A stretch of DNA of 64,000 nucleotides from an uncultured Aquimarina sp. (GTDB lineage: Bacteria; Bacteroidota; Bacteroidia; Flavobacteriales; Flavobacteriaceae): the NCBI RefSeq assembly GCF_947495315.1, contig NZ_CANLYD010000018.1, positions 1-64,000 on the forward strand. The letters run 5' to 3'. A model generated the notes under the pieces. That model was not told the origin of the DNA, ran no database searches, and saw only the letters and a program-made list of their open reading frames with translations. The first letter of the stretch is position 1. Every line of letters starts with the position of its first letter. Below are positions 18,483 through 27,465 of the stretch, piece by piece. The position numbers were made by a program, and so were the translations under genes.

Positions 18483-19070
18483 ATGAGCATCATACTAGAA
18501 GATTTTAGAGAAAGTGAACTGGACAATTGGTATTGGTTTCAAGAGGCTTTAACTAATGATGAATTAGTAGAAATTGAGACGATTCAAGAAAGCATACCTT
18601 TTACCAAGGCAAAAGTTTCTCAGAAACTAGTTGATTTAGAATGTTATAGAAAAAGCGAAGTCAAATGGTTTCCTAAGGAAACAATAGAACACAGATGGCT
18701 TTATGAAAAATTTATAAACATGATTACCGAATCGAATCGTGCTTTATGGAATTTCGAACTAACTAGTATTTTCGATGATTTACAATATACCGTCTATAAT
18801 GGAGAAGGAGGCCATTTTGACTGGCATATGGATATAGGAAAAGGAAAGTATTCTAGAAGAAAGGTAAGTATTACATTACAATTATCAGATCCAGATGAAT
18901 ATGAAGGTGGTGATTTTGAATTTTTAATAGGAAACGAAATTACAAAACTACCTCGGAAAAAGGGTTGTGCTATTGTATTTCCATCTTATTTTTTACATAG
19001 AGTGACACCAGTCACAAAGGGAGTTCGTAAATCTTTGGTTTTATGGGTTTCTGGTCAACCATTTAGATAA
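18483..19070 (+). CDS. 2OG-Fe(II) oxygenase, prolyl 4-hydroxylase-like (PKHD type)
   Basis: This 195-residue dioxygenase has a jelly-roll core with HxD at H115/D117 (DWHMDIG), then SITLQLSDPDEYEGGDFEF, the distal histidine at about H172 (FLHRVTPV) and the 2-oxoglutarate-binding basic residue in KGVRKSLVLWVSG. These match the prolyl-hydroxylase / PKHD family. It is a different subfamily from the two PhyH genes, so the cluster holds three oxygenases of two types. P4H-like enzymes act on protein side chains; the Gly-rich or the RHS protein are possible targets. It follows the RHS gene by 68 bp. Confidence 0.88.
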   Translation: MSIILEDFRESELDNWYWFQEALTNDELVEIETIQESIPFTKAKVSQKLVDLECYRKSEVKWFPKETIEHRWLYEKFINMITESNRALWNFELTSIFDDLQYTVYNGEGGHFDWHMDIGKGKYSRRKVSITLQLSDPDEYEGGDFEFLIGNEITKLPRKKGCAIVFPSYFLHRVTPVTKGVRKSLVLWVSGQPFR

Positions 19071-19093
19071 ATATAACTCTTAAAAACACACAA

Positions 19094-20818
19094 ATGAAAA
19101 TAGAAAATAAACCTGGAGAAAGTTTGATAGGCTTCCCTGTTAATATTCCTGTTAAACAAGAAACCTTTTCCAATTGGGCAAAAGCAATTGTGGTACCTAA
19201 TATTTGGACGTGTGTACCCACAAATGAAAATGACGTAGTCGATGTTTGTAACTGGGCAGCCCAAAATGGATGGACAGTACGTGCTAGAGGAATCATGCAT
19301 AATTGGTCACCATTAGCCGTAACACCGGATTTACCAAATTATGATAAGTTATTGTTAGTTGATACAACAACACATATAAATAAAATGACTTTTATACTAC
19401 CATCTATAGATACAATAGGACCTGCTGTACATGTTGATACTGGAGCAACTATGGGAGATTTGCTGAAATTTTTAGAAGAAATTCCTGATGGAAAAGGGTC
19501 GGCATCGGGGTATAGTTTTGCTAATGTTCCAGCACCAGGTAATTTAACCGTAGGAGGCGTAATCGCAATTAATGGACATGGGACATCGGTTTCGACACCT
19601 CCTAATGATGATTTTAAGACCACTTATGGATCGATGAGCAATAGAATTCTATCGTTGACCGCGGTGGTTACAGATCCTAAAAGTAATGATCCCACTACGT
19701 ATCAATTAAAAACGTTTCAAAGGGGTGATAAGGATTTAACGGTCTTAATGACTCAATTAGGCCGTGCAATGATTACTAGTGTTACGCTTCAGGTTATAGA
19801 GAACTATAATTTACGTTGTGTTTCTATAACCGATATTAATAAAGAAACACTTTTTAAAGCACAAACAGGCGATGTTCCTCCAGCGAATAGTTGTGGTGAT
19901 TTTTTAAACAAAAGCGGTAGAATAGAGGTTATTTGGTTTCCATTCACATCATATCCATGGCTAAAAGTTTGGACAGTTGAAGCTACAAAACCAACAACAT
20001 CCAGAAAAGTAGATGGACCCAATAATTATCCGTTTTCTGATAATTTACCCGATTTTGTAGTTAAAATGATTGATATTATTATGTCTACCGCTCCAGGATT
20101 GACGGAAGATTTTGGGCAGTTAATGTTAAAAATGACCAATGAAGGTTTAGATGGAAAAATTTTAGGTTTTCCAATTTATGATCAATCAAGGGATATTTGG
20201 GGACCTTCAAAAAACACAATGCTGTATGTTAAGGATACGACCTTAAGAGTAACAGCAAATGGATATGCCATATTAATGAATAAAAACAATGTACAACAAG
20301 CTATTTCTGATTTTGCCAGTCAATTTGAAACAATGTTATTGAAATATAAAAATGAGAACAAATTTCCAATTAATTCCCCATTAGAAATAAGGGTTACAGG
20401 ATTGGATAGTGGTGATGACATGCCTTCTTTTACCAATGAACCGGCAGGAAGACCTGTAATTTCTAGTTTAGCAACAGATACCGAAACTATTGAAAATAAT
20501 TGGGATGTAGCACTTTGGTTGGATGTATTGACAATTCCAGGAACAAAATATTCAGATGAGTTTTATGAGGAACTAGAAGAATGGTTTTTGAATCATTTTA
20601 CTACTCCAAAAGCAAAAGTAATACCAGAATGGTCAAAAGGATGGGCATATACTTCATCAGGAGCTTGGACAAGTGATACTTTTATTGACACAATTAAAAA
20701 AGGTTTTACTGACCATAGAGATGCTAATGATAATTGGGCTTGGGAATCTTCAATACTAACTAAATATGATTCTCATAATATTTATCAAAGTAAATTAACA
20801 AAGAAACTATTTAAGTAA
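19094..20818 (+). CDS. FAD-dependent oxidase, type II cholesterol oxidase-like (VAO family)
   Basis: This 574-residue flavoprotein has an FAD-binding PCMH domain at the N-terminus. The motif RGIMHNWSPL (H69) corresponds to the histidine that carries covalent FAD in cholesterol oxidase type II of the VAO family, and TVGGVIAINGHGTS is the second FAD-binding segment. The C-terminal half (PEWSKGWAYTSSGAWTS) resembles the cholesterol-oxidase substrate domain. There is no signal peptide. The enzyme probably oxidises an alcohol, perhaps a hydroxyl placed by the upstream dioxygenases; the sterol specificity of the named family should not be assumed. It lies 23 bp after the P4H-like gene. Confidence 0.82.
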   Translation: MKIENKPGESLIGFPVNIPVKQETFSNWAKAIVVPNIWTCVPTNENDVVDVCNWAAQNGWTVRARGIMHNWSPLAVTPDLPNYDKLLLVDTTTHINKMTFILPSIDTIGPAVHVDTGATMGDLLKFLEEIPDGKGSASGYSFANVPAPGNLTVGGVIAINGHGTSVSTPPNDDFKTTYGSMSNRILSLTAVVTDPKSNDPTTYQLKTFQRGDKDLTVLMTQLGRAMITSVTLQVIENYNLRCVSITDINKETLFKAQTGDVPPANSCGDFLNKSGRIEVIWFPFTSYPWLKVWTVEATKPTTSRKVDGPNNYPFSDNLPDFVVKMIDIIMSTAPGLTEDFGQLMLKMTNEGLDGKILGFPIYDQSRDIWGPSKNTMLYVKDTTLRVTANGYAILMNKNNVQQAISDFASQFETMLLKYKNENKFPINSPLEIRVTGLDSGDDMPSFTNEPAGRPVISSLATDTETIENNWDVALWLDVLTIPGTKYSDEFYEELEEWFLNHFTTPKAKVIPEWSKGWAYTSSGAWTSDTFIDTIKKGFTDHRDANDNWAWESSILTKYDSHNIYQSKLTKKLFK

Positions 20819-20882
20819 TCTTGTTTTGGCAGAAAACTATACAAATGTTTTTTATGAATTAGAGTATTAAATTGAAAGGAAA

Positions 20883-21983
20883 ATGATAAGTACAACGATA
20901 GATACACGAGATCATATAGAATTTACATTTAAAGAACCTATTTATACTAAAGATGTAAACCATAGAACAAAGGATTTTCATTTAAAAATCACTACTACTA
21001 GAGAAGTACAGAAGTTAGAAATACGTACATTTACAAAAAATCCTGAGCATGGTTTTTGTCTGGCAGGATGTTATATTCAAGATATTCCTGATCATAATCC
21101 AGATATACATTATGTACAGACCGATGAACCTTTAGTTTCGTGTATTATTCTATTGACTTTCAATGATAAATTTGTATATAATTTTTTAATCCCATCTATC
21201 CTCGTTAACACGACTATTCCTTATGAAATCATTATCGTGTATAATGGTAGTAATGTCAATTTAGAATTATTTAAAGACTTTACTATTATCCAGTCAGAAA
21301 CGGGATGTGTATCAAAAGCATACAATATCGGCGTTGCAAAGGCGAAAGGGAAATATATAGCCTTATTTCATGATGATTGTTTAGTGACTCATTATCAGTG
21401 GCATGATATGATGTTAGGGAAACTCCAAAAAGATACTTATGCTGTAAGCACAGAAGTTGTCTATAATGAGATGTTTGATTTTGATTTTTTAAAAGGAACT
21501 CCATTAGTAATGACTGCAGAGGATTATAAAACTATAGGAGGGCATGATGAATTTTACTTTGCTGGTATTGAAGATGTTGATTTTTCGTATCAAATGATAA
21601 AAAAAGGATGGAAAATTGAGAAGATTACAATGCCGTATAAGCATTTTAATGGTATGAGTACGGTCATATTATTGAACGATCAACCTGAATTAATAAAAAG
21701 ATTGTTTGGATATTGCTTAATTCCAGAAAATATTATTGAACGATGGAAAACGAAGGTAATGAGTTTTTCAGAAATAATACTTTTAATTCAAGAAGTTAAC
21801 GGAGAGAACTTAAAGTACTTTAATAAAAAAAATAGATTTGTTTCAGATGAGGAAAAAAAACAATATACGGCTTCATTGACAGCTACAGATTTCCCTGCTT
21901 TATTCTCAATACGTACAGTGTATAAAGAATGGCTTGAAAAACAATTCAGATCTACTCAATACAAGGTAAGTAACCAATATTGA
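20883..21983 (+). CDS. Glycosyltransferase family 2 protein
   Basis: The 366-residue protein has an unusual N-terminal extension of about 90 residues. A GT-A domain follows: VSCIILLTFNDK, then a G-rich acceptor segment (CVSKAYNIGVAKAKGKYIALFHDD), with the DxD-like metal motif HDDC at about residue 163 and GIEDVDFSYQMIKKGW as the ED catalytic region. There are no membrane spans, so it is likely a cytosolic glycosyltransferase that decorates a soluble acceptor. It starts 64 bp after the oxidase gene. Donor and acceptor are unknown. Confidence 0.85.
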   Translation: MISTTIDTRDHIEFTFKEPIYTKDVNHRTKDFHLKITTTREVQKLEIRTFTKNPEHGFCLAGCYIQDIPDHNPDIHYVQTDEPLVSCIILLTFNDKFVYNFLIPSILVNTTIPYEIIIVYNGSNVNLELFKDFTIIQSETGCVSKAYNIGVAKAKGKYIALFHDDCLVTHYQWHDMMLGKLQKDTYAVSTEVVYNEMFDFDFLKGTPLVMTAEDYKTIGGHDEFYFAGIEDVDFSYQMIKKGWKIEKITMPYKHFNGMSTVILLNDQPELIKRLFGYCLIPENIIERWKTKVMSFSEIILLIQEVNGENLKYFNKKNRFVSDEEKKQYTASLTATDFPALFSIRTVYKEWLEKQFRSTQYKVSNQY

Positions 21984-22068
21984 AATTCAGTATTTATAGT
22001 ATAGAAACAAGGGTTTATACGCATTCATAAGATGAATATTCGACTTAAATTGTAGTGTAAACTATTGC

Positions 22069-22076
22069 TAATTTCG
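22069..22076 (+). promoter_or_regulatory. Possible promoter before the 92-residue gene
   Basis: TAATTTCG differs at one position from the TAnnTTTG -7 consensus, and a TTG at 22050-22052 lies 16 bp upstream. The 169-bp gap is the longest in the cluster, so an internal promoter for the last gene is plausible. Confidence 0.25.
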
Positions 22077-22152
22077 GTTCTTGTTTTTAAGAATAGGTAA
22101 AGGTAATAGCAGCAATTTTTATCAATAAATAATTAACTAAAACATATCAATT

Positions 22153-22431
22153 ATGTCTGATTCAAAAACTTTTAATGGAGTAAGTACTTCAACCTGGGAA
22201 TGTGTAAAAGAAACTAGTTTAAAAGAACATGGAACAATTTATGCTCCTCCAGGAGCTAATAAAGGAACAGCAAAAACGAGTACAATTGTAGGTGATGTTG
22301 TTCTTGACTTTGATTTCGACCCAACCAAGGAGAGTGTTGCTTATACGATTGTAAAAAAACCTGTACTAGCACCAAAAAGCCAGATATGGAGTGGAATTCA
22401 AGATACTATAAACGGATGTTCCGGGAATTAG
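22153..22431 (+). CDS. Small hypothetical protein at cluster end
   Basis: This 92-residue protein of no recognised family has two cysteines (C17 and C89), no signal peptide and no hydrophobic segment. The middle is acidic and beta-like (VGDVVLDFDFDPTKESVAYTIV), and the end (WSGIQDTINGCSGN) is short and Gly/Asn-rich. The gene lies 169 bp after the glycosyltransferase gene and is followed by a strong hairpin, so it closes the cluster. Its abundance relative to the enzymes could be set by its own promoter, as for a precursor peptide, but no leader or cleavage motif is visible. Confidence 0.65.
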   Translation: MSDSKTFNGVSTSTWECVKETSLKEHGTIYAPPGANKGTAKTSTIVGDVVLDFDFDPTKESVAYTIVKKPVLAPKSQIWSGIQDTINGCSGN

Positions 22432-22462
22432 ATCCAGGGCTATAAAACCTTAACAAAATAAA

Positions 22463-22501
22463 CAACAAATCAAATTATCAACTCGATGGTTTGATTTGTT
22501 G
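22463..22501 (+). terminator. Hairpin at end of cluster
   Basis: A perfect 12-bp stem CAACAAATCAAA / TTTGATTTGTTG encloses a 15-base loop 31 bp after the last stop codon of the cluster. No U tract follows, so it may act as a terminator or only as a 3'-end stabiliser. Confidence 0.45.
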
Positions 22502-22648
22502 ATGATATTAAGGAGTAATAAACCCGAACTTCAAAATAATATCTTAACACCTACTTTCCCTAAATCAAATACCCACTTCCCTCAATAGTGATTGTAATTA
22601 GACATTCCTAGAAGTAGTTTTATTTCATAATTAAAAAAACTATCAATT

Positions 22649-24802
22649 ATGAAATCTATACACTACTTTATAATGGTATTTCTGATCACAGGAATATCGT
22701 ATGCACAAGAACTTACAATTACCGGTACCGTAACAGATAGCAATACTAACGATCCTATTCCTGGAGTAAATATATTAGTCAAAGGTAAAAATATTGGTAC
22801 GCAAACCGATTTGGATGGAAACTATAAGATTAAGGTTAGTATAGGAGATGTTTTATCTTTTTCTTTTATAGGATATGAATTAGAAGAAATAGAGGTTAAA
22901 AAAGATAGTTCTATAATAAACGTAACAATGGCAATAGAAGCCGCTGCATTAGAGGAAGTCGTAGTGGTTGCTCAAGGTATTAGGAGAGAACGCAAATTAT
23001 TAGGATATTCAGTCTCAACAGTTAGCAGTGAATCCATAAACACGTCCAGAGCAGAAAGAAGGAAAGCTAGAAGAGCAAGAAAAAAATCAAATACTTCATT
23101 AACCAATGCTCCAAGTGGTCGAGTAGCTGGATTAACTATTACTAATAGTAATGGCCATACCAATTCAAATAGTTCTGTAATAATTAGAGGTGCCAATAGT
23201 GTTTCTGCTTCACAACAACCATTATATATTATAGATGGTGTGCCCGTTGATAATAAAGATGTGAAAAGGATTCAACATATAAATCCATCAAAAATTGCAG
23301 ATGTACAGGTTTTAAAAGATACAAAAGCTACTTCTATATATGGATCTAGAGCAGTTCACGGATGTATAATAATAACTACGCATAAGGGGAATTATAAAAT
23401 AGAAAATAATGAATCCTATGAGGAGATTGTAGAAAACAACTATGAAAAAGTGCAGACCTCTCCATTATCTACATTTTCTATAGATGTGGATAAAGCATCT
23501 TATAGTAATGTGCGTAGAATGATTAACAATGGACAACAAATACCTGCAGATGCTGTAAAGATAGAAGAAATGATAAACTATTTTGAGTATGATTATAAAC
23601 AACCAGAAGGAGATCATCCTTTTGCGATCCATACCGAATATGGTAAAACTCCTTGGAATAAAGAAACTCAATTAGTCAAAATAGGTTTAAAAGGAAAGGA
23701 AATTCCACAAGATGCAATTCCCGCATCCAATCTTGTATTTCTATTGGATGTATCTGGTTCTATGAATCAAGCCAATAAATTACCATTATTAAAGAGAGCT
23801 TTCAAATTATTGGTAAATCAATTAAGAGAAAAAGATAAGGTTTCTATTGTAGTGTATGCAGGAGCTGCCGGAATGGTTTTAAAACCTACATCTGGAGCCT
23901 ATAAAAATGAAATTAATCAAGCTTTGGATAACATTAGCGCTGGAGGATCTACCGCAGGAGGAGCAGGAATCCAACTTGCTTATAAGATTGCTCAGGAAAA
24001 TTTCATGAAAAACGGAAATAATCGTGTAATTCTCGCTACCGATGGTGACTTTAACGTTGGAATGAGTAGTGATACCGATATGAAAACCTTAATAGAAGAA
24101 AAGCGTAAATCTGGAGTGTTTCTTACTTGTTTAGGTTTCGGTATGAATAATTATAAAGATAGTAAATTGGAAATCTTGGCAGATAAAGGTAATGGTAATC
24201 ATGCGTATATCGATACGATGCAGGAAGCACAAAGAGTATTAGGTAAAGAGTTTGGAGGAACGCTATATACGATAGCAAAAGATGTCAAGATTCAGGTAGA
24301 ATTTAATCCGGCAAAAGTACAGGCATATCGTCTTATAGGATATGAAAACAGAATGTTGGCTGATGAGGATTTTGTGGATGATACTAAAGACGCTGGAGAA
24401 TTAGGTAGTGGACATACAGTTACTGCTTTATATGAAGTAATTCCCGTAGGTGTTAGAAGTGAGTATCTTAACGATATTCCAGATCTAAAATATACGGACT
24501 CTCAAATCAATAAAACTTTTGGAGATGAATTGCTAACGGTAAAATTTAGATATAAAAGACCACAAGAAAGTAAAAGTATTGAAATGATACACGTACTAAA
24601 AACTGGTAAAAACAAAGTTTCTAAAGATTTTAGTTTTGCAGCTTCCGTGGCTTGGTTTGGAATGAAAATTAGAAAATCAAAATACATAAATAATGATCAA
24701 ATAAAAGATATCGTCATTTTGGCAGAAGAAAATAGAGCAAAAGATAATCAGGGATATAGAGCTGAATTTATCAGATTAATGAATAGTTATCAGACATTAT
24801 AA
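22649..24802 (+). CDS. VWA-domain protein with regulatory and plug domains (YfbK-like)
   Basis: A 717-residue secreted protein. After a signal peptide (to about residue 19, SYAQ) comes a carboxypeptidase-regulatory-like beta-sandwich (GTVTDSNTNDPIPGVNILVKG, about 20-100), then a TonB-receptor plug-like domain (about 150-250). The VWA domain follows, with the MIDAS motif DVSGS at about 366 (VFLLDVSGSMN) and TDGDFNVG. The DUF3520-like C-terminus ends the protein. This architecture is common in Bacteroidetes and the protein likely works at the cell surface or in the periplasm. The plug domain has no beta-barrel behind it. A terminator follows at 24827. Confidence 0.9.
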   Translation: MKSIHYFIMVFLITGISYAQELTITGTVTDSNTNDPIPGVNILVKGKNIGTQTDLDGNYKIKVSIGDVLSFSFIGYELEEIEVKKDSSIINVTMAIEAAALEEVVVVAQGIRRERKLLGYSVSTVSSESINTSRAERRKARRARKKSNTSLTNAPSGRVAGLTITNSNGHTNSNSSVIIRGANSVSASQQPLYIIDGVPVDNKDVKRIQHINPSKIADVQVLKDTKATSIYGSRAVHGCIIITTHKGNYKIENNESYEEIVENNYEKVQTSPLSTFSIDVDKASYSNVRRMINNGQQIPADAVKIEEMINYFEYDYKQPEGDHPFAIHTEYGKTPWNKETQLVKIGLKGKEIPQDAIPASNLVFLLDVSGSMNQANKLPLLKRAFKLLVNQLREKDKVSIVVYAGAAGMVLKPTSGAYKNEINQALDNISAGGSTAGGAGIQLAYKIAQENFMKNGNNRVILATDGDFNVGMSSDTDMKTLIEEKRKSGVFLTCLGFGMNNYKDSKLEILADKGNGNHAYIDTMQEAQRVLGKEFGGTLYTIAKDVKIQVEFNPAKVQAYRLIGYENRMLADEDFVDDTKDAGELGSGHTVTALYEVIPVGVRSEYLNDIPDLKYTDSQINKTFGDELLTVKFRYKRPQESKSIEMIHVLKTGKNKVSKDFSFAASVAWFGMKIRKSKYINNDQIKDIVILAEENRAKDNQGYRAEFIRLMNSYQTL

Positions 24803-24826
24803 TATAGTTTGTTGAGTTTGATTAGT

Positions 24827-24862
24827 AAAGAGACATTAGCAAAGCATTGCAGGTGTCTCTTT
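24827..24862 (+). terminator. Rho-independent terminator after VWA gene
   Basis: A 9-bp stem AAAGAGACA / TGTCTCTTT ends in a run of T bases, 25 bp after the VWA stop codon. Its T run merges with the start of the duplicated M24 fragment (24861 onward). Confidence 0.75.
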
Positions 24863-24957
24863 TTTGTGATACTTTTATTCGAATCTATAGATCGTACGGA
24901 TTTAGATATGTGGATATTGATTTCCTGAGAATACACTGAAGATCATGTTCTTAGAAT
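24861..24957 (+). pseudogene. Remnant of a second M24 peptidase gene
   Basis: Bases 24861-24883 are identical to 30222-30244, the upstream region of the M24 peptidase gene. Bases 24890-24956 match 30400-30466 inside that gene at about 62 of 67 positions. The stretch between the two matches (about 155 bp, including start codon and signal peptide) is missing. Read in the peptidase frame the second part would encode DRTDLDMWILIS, then a stop (TGA) where the intact gene has AGA, then EYTEDHVL. The remainder of the gene is absent. It is therefore a deleted, decaying copy of the gene at 30262. Confidence 0.82.
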
Positions 24958-25095
24958 ACCTTCATAAAAAAGATAAAGAAAAGTAATTTATCTAAGTTTT
25001 CTTAAGTAAAAACATCAATAAGCTTGGCAGAATCGAATAAAAAATGATGGGATATGATAAATTATTATGTGATATCGTTAAAAAAAATATTCTAT

Positions 25096-26484
25096 TCATC
25101 TTGGTCTAAGTCTAACTAATCCTTTCTTAGAATTGAATATAATACTTCTATCTGGACCAATAATGTTAGCGTTACCTGGGTCATCATATTTCTTATTATC
25201 ACCCAAATTAAATTTTTTAACCGTTTTACCTGTTTCCCAGTCTAAGGCATAATAGTAATAATTACAATCCGCTTCTCTACCTGAGCCATATATCATATTG
25301 GATGCTATACTATATGTTATAACATTGTTCAGGTTAATATCATAACGATGCCAAACTATTTTCATAGTATTATTTTTTTCATACCATTTAAGTTTATAAA
25401 CACCCTTTTTGTTTTTACAGGATTGGCCTAAAAATCCATTATATTGTGCACAAACGATTTCATATCCATATGCGGTTGGAGAATTTTCAACAGCTGTATT
25501 AATTTTATTAGGAACCATTGCTCCTGGAAGATCTGTAATTGCAGCTACACGCTTATTTTCTCCTTTGATTCCTTTCCAGTCAATCGGTATGTTGTCACGC
25601 CAAAAAGTAAGCATTCTTGCAGGTTTTTTACTATCCACTACACAAACTAATTTATCATGTGTTCCACTACCTAATAATGTAGGTGTTGTACCGATACCTT
25701 GAAAACGATTTCCTCCGAAATCCATTGAAACCTCCCATTTTGGAGTAATCGTTGTACCATTCCATTGCACACAAAGCATCTTTTTTGTAGTAGAAATAAA
25801 AATATTTCCGTTTTCATCAGCTGCATAATCATTATGATAGGCCTTTTCTTTTCTCTCCAAAGGTATTTGATATGTAGTTTTTATACTAAAATCATTACTG
25901 TCCAAGATTCCTATTAAACCTTTAGATGACGCAAATGCAATAGTGCCATCATACAATCTACACAGCTTTGATACACTAGAAATATTTTTCGGCAGTTCAA
26001 TTGTTTTTATTAAAATGATTTCGGACCTAGGATCTGTATTATCTTTCTCTCCAAAGACATAAAGTTTGTTGTCATCATATGTTAATACTTGATGATTTTC
26101 TAGTAACAGCAAAGACCAACTTAAATCATTGATCATTGGATTATAATCAATACGATACTTACTAATTACTCTAAATTCGGTTTCCGTAGAAATAGCCTTG
26201 AATATATGAGTACTTGTACTTCCCCAGATAGTATGACTCCCATCTGGATAGCTTTCGGAGTATAACAACCAAGGAGAAACTTTATTTCTTGGCGTTGAAG
26301 CAAAGGAAACAGTTATCTCATCATTACTATTGAGTCCGGGTAAAGAACTGTTTCCTTGTCTATAACTACCATTATGAACAGCCGAAAAAGGTGAATCTAT
26401 AAGAAAAGGGTTTTTTGGAGGTAATTGTGCGTAAGTAACACTAATACTTAAAAGCATAAATAAAGTTAACTGAATACTTTTCAT
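25096..26484 (-). CDS. Secreted beta-propeller-like protein
   Basis: A 462-residue protein with a signal peptide ending at about residue 19 (TYAQ). It has repeated short beta stretches of the type LLENHQVLTYDDNKLYVFGEKD and YYYALDWETGKTVKKFNLGD, which suggest a PQQ/WD-like propeller. No catalytic motif was recognised. It is last in a minus-strand row of four envelope proteins; the upstream gene ends 16 bp before it. The function is unknown. Confidence 0.8.
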   Translation of the reverse strand: MKSIQLTLFMLLSISVTYAQLPPKNPFLIDSPFSAVHNGSYRQGNSSLPGLNSNDEITVSFASTPRNKVSPWLLYSESYPDGSHTIWGSTSTHIFKAISTETEFRVISKYRIDYNPMINDLSWSLLLLENHQVLTYDDNKLYVFGEKDNTDPRSEIILIKTIELPKNISSVSKLCRLYDGTIAFASSKGLIGILDSNDFSIKTTYQIPLERKEKAYHNDYAADENGNIFISTTKKMLCVQWNGTTITPKWEVSMDFGGNRFQGIGTTPTLLGSGTHDKLVCVVDSKKPARMLTFWRDNIPIDWKGIKGENKRVAAITDLPGAMVPNKINTAVENSPTAYGYEIVCAQYNGFLGQSCKNKKGVYKLKWYEKNNTMKIVWHRYDINLNNVITYSIASNMIYGSGREADCNYYYYALDWETGKTVKKFNLGDNKKYDDPGNANIIGPDRSIIFNSKKGLVRLRPR

Positions 26485-26500
26485 TTTCTAATATTATAAA

Positions 26501-27058
26501 TTAGTCTAATTGAGCTACTACTTGGAATTCTTTACCAACAGTTTTGTAAATTGTATTATTAAATGTATAATAATTTATTCCTTCAATCTGTACTTCTATA
26601 GATTCCTCTGGTAGTTTTTTTATGACTGCACCTGCAGGAGGAACAACAATCTCAAATTCATTATTTATTGATTTATAAAAAAAACCATTAGCATATGTAT
26701 AGGATATATCAGCAACTACTATTCTGGTAACTGCTCCTGGGATACTTCTTGTTCTAAATCCAACAGGAGGGAAGACGCGATGATATGTACCGCTTTTTCG
26801 TACGTAATAAAATCCATTTATAGGATAATAATGAACCTTTTTAAATATGATTGTTTTAGTTCCTGCAGGCAAGTTGCGTAATGTTCGTCTACTTAGTCTG
26901 CGATGTCTTCTGACTCTTTTCCTGGTTATATTATTTGTTTTTACCACCACCACTTTTTTTCCTCTGTAACTCCTAACTACTTGCGCTTGGCTCATATCAG
27001 GAAACAGAAAAAAAGAGAATAATAAAATGATTAAATATATATACTTTTTTGATTTCAT
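26501..27058 (-). CDS. DUF6515-like secreted protein
   Basis: This 185-residue protein has an N-terminal signal peptide (cleaved near MSQAQ), a strongly basic segment around residues 28-65 (KKVVVVKTN..., RRHRRLSRRTLRNLP) and three repeats of the form LPAGTKTIIFKKVHYYPINGFYYVR. These repeats, with Y-Y-x-x-N-G-x-Y/F-Y, are typical of DUF6515 proteins. The role is unknown. It is co-oriented with its neighbours at gaps of 16 and 17 bp. Confidence 0.82.
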   Translation of the reverse strand: MKSKKYIYLIILLFSFFLFPDMSQAQVVRSYRGKKVVVVKTNNITRKRVRRHRRLSRRTLRNLPAGTKTIIFKKVHYYPINGFYYVRKSGTYHRVFPPVGFRTRSIPGAVTRIVVADISYTYANGFFYKSINNEFEIVVPPAGAVIKKLPEESIEVQIEGINYYTFNNTIYKTVGKEFQVVAQLD

Positions 27059-27075
27059 TATTATGTCATTAAAAA

Positions 27076-27462
27076 TTACAATAATTTTAGAAGATATTCC
27101 AGTAATGGTTTTAGTCTGGCTTTCTTTTCTTCCATTAATTCTATTTGACGTTTACTAAGAATACTTTTACTTTCTTCAATCCGGATAATGTTGATTTTTT
27201 GAGCTTTCCGCCATTTATCCAATATCAAATCTTCAGAAAACAAAATGGGTTGCATTATTTTAGCATACTTAAGATTAATAATTTTCATTGTTTCCACCTG
27301 ATCTTCATTTAATTCTAGCTGATTCATCATCCATTCTGTTACTTTTTTAGAGCGTTTTTCGGGATTTTTTTCCAACCATAAAAATGTGTTTTGCGAATGG
27401 ATATGAATTGAATATAGTATTAATATCGCAAAACATATTCCGGTTTTTAGGATGTTATTCAT
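27076..27462 (-). CDS. Small exported helical protein, Spy/CpxP-like
   Basis: A 128-residue protein with a signal peptide (to about residue 24, HIHSQ). The rest is helical with charged repeats (WMMNQLELNEDQVETMKIINLKYAKIM), similar in style to LTxxQ periplasmic proteins of the Spy/CpxP group that sense or buffer envelope stress. The family match is weak. It lies three bases downstream of the lipoprotein gene, so the two are translated as one unit. Confidence 0.7.
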   Translation of the reverse strand: MNNILKTGICFAILILYSIHIHSQNTFLWLEKNPEKRSKKVTEWMMNQLELNEDQVETMKIINLKYAKIMQPILFSEDLILDKWRKAQKINIIRIEESKSILSKRQIELMEEKKARLKPLLEYLLKLL

Positions 27463-27465
27463 GTT

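Noticed and set aside
18415..22648. tRNA or rRNA gene
   Set aside because: No cloverleaf-like or rRNA-like sequence was recognised in any intergenic region of the window.
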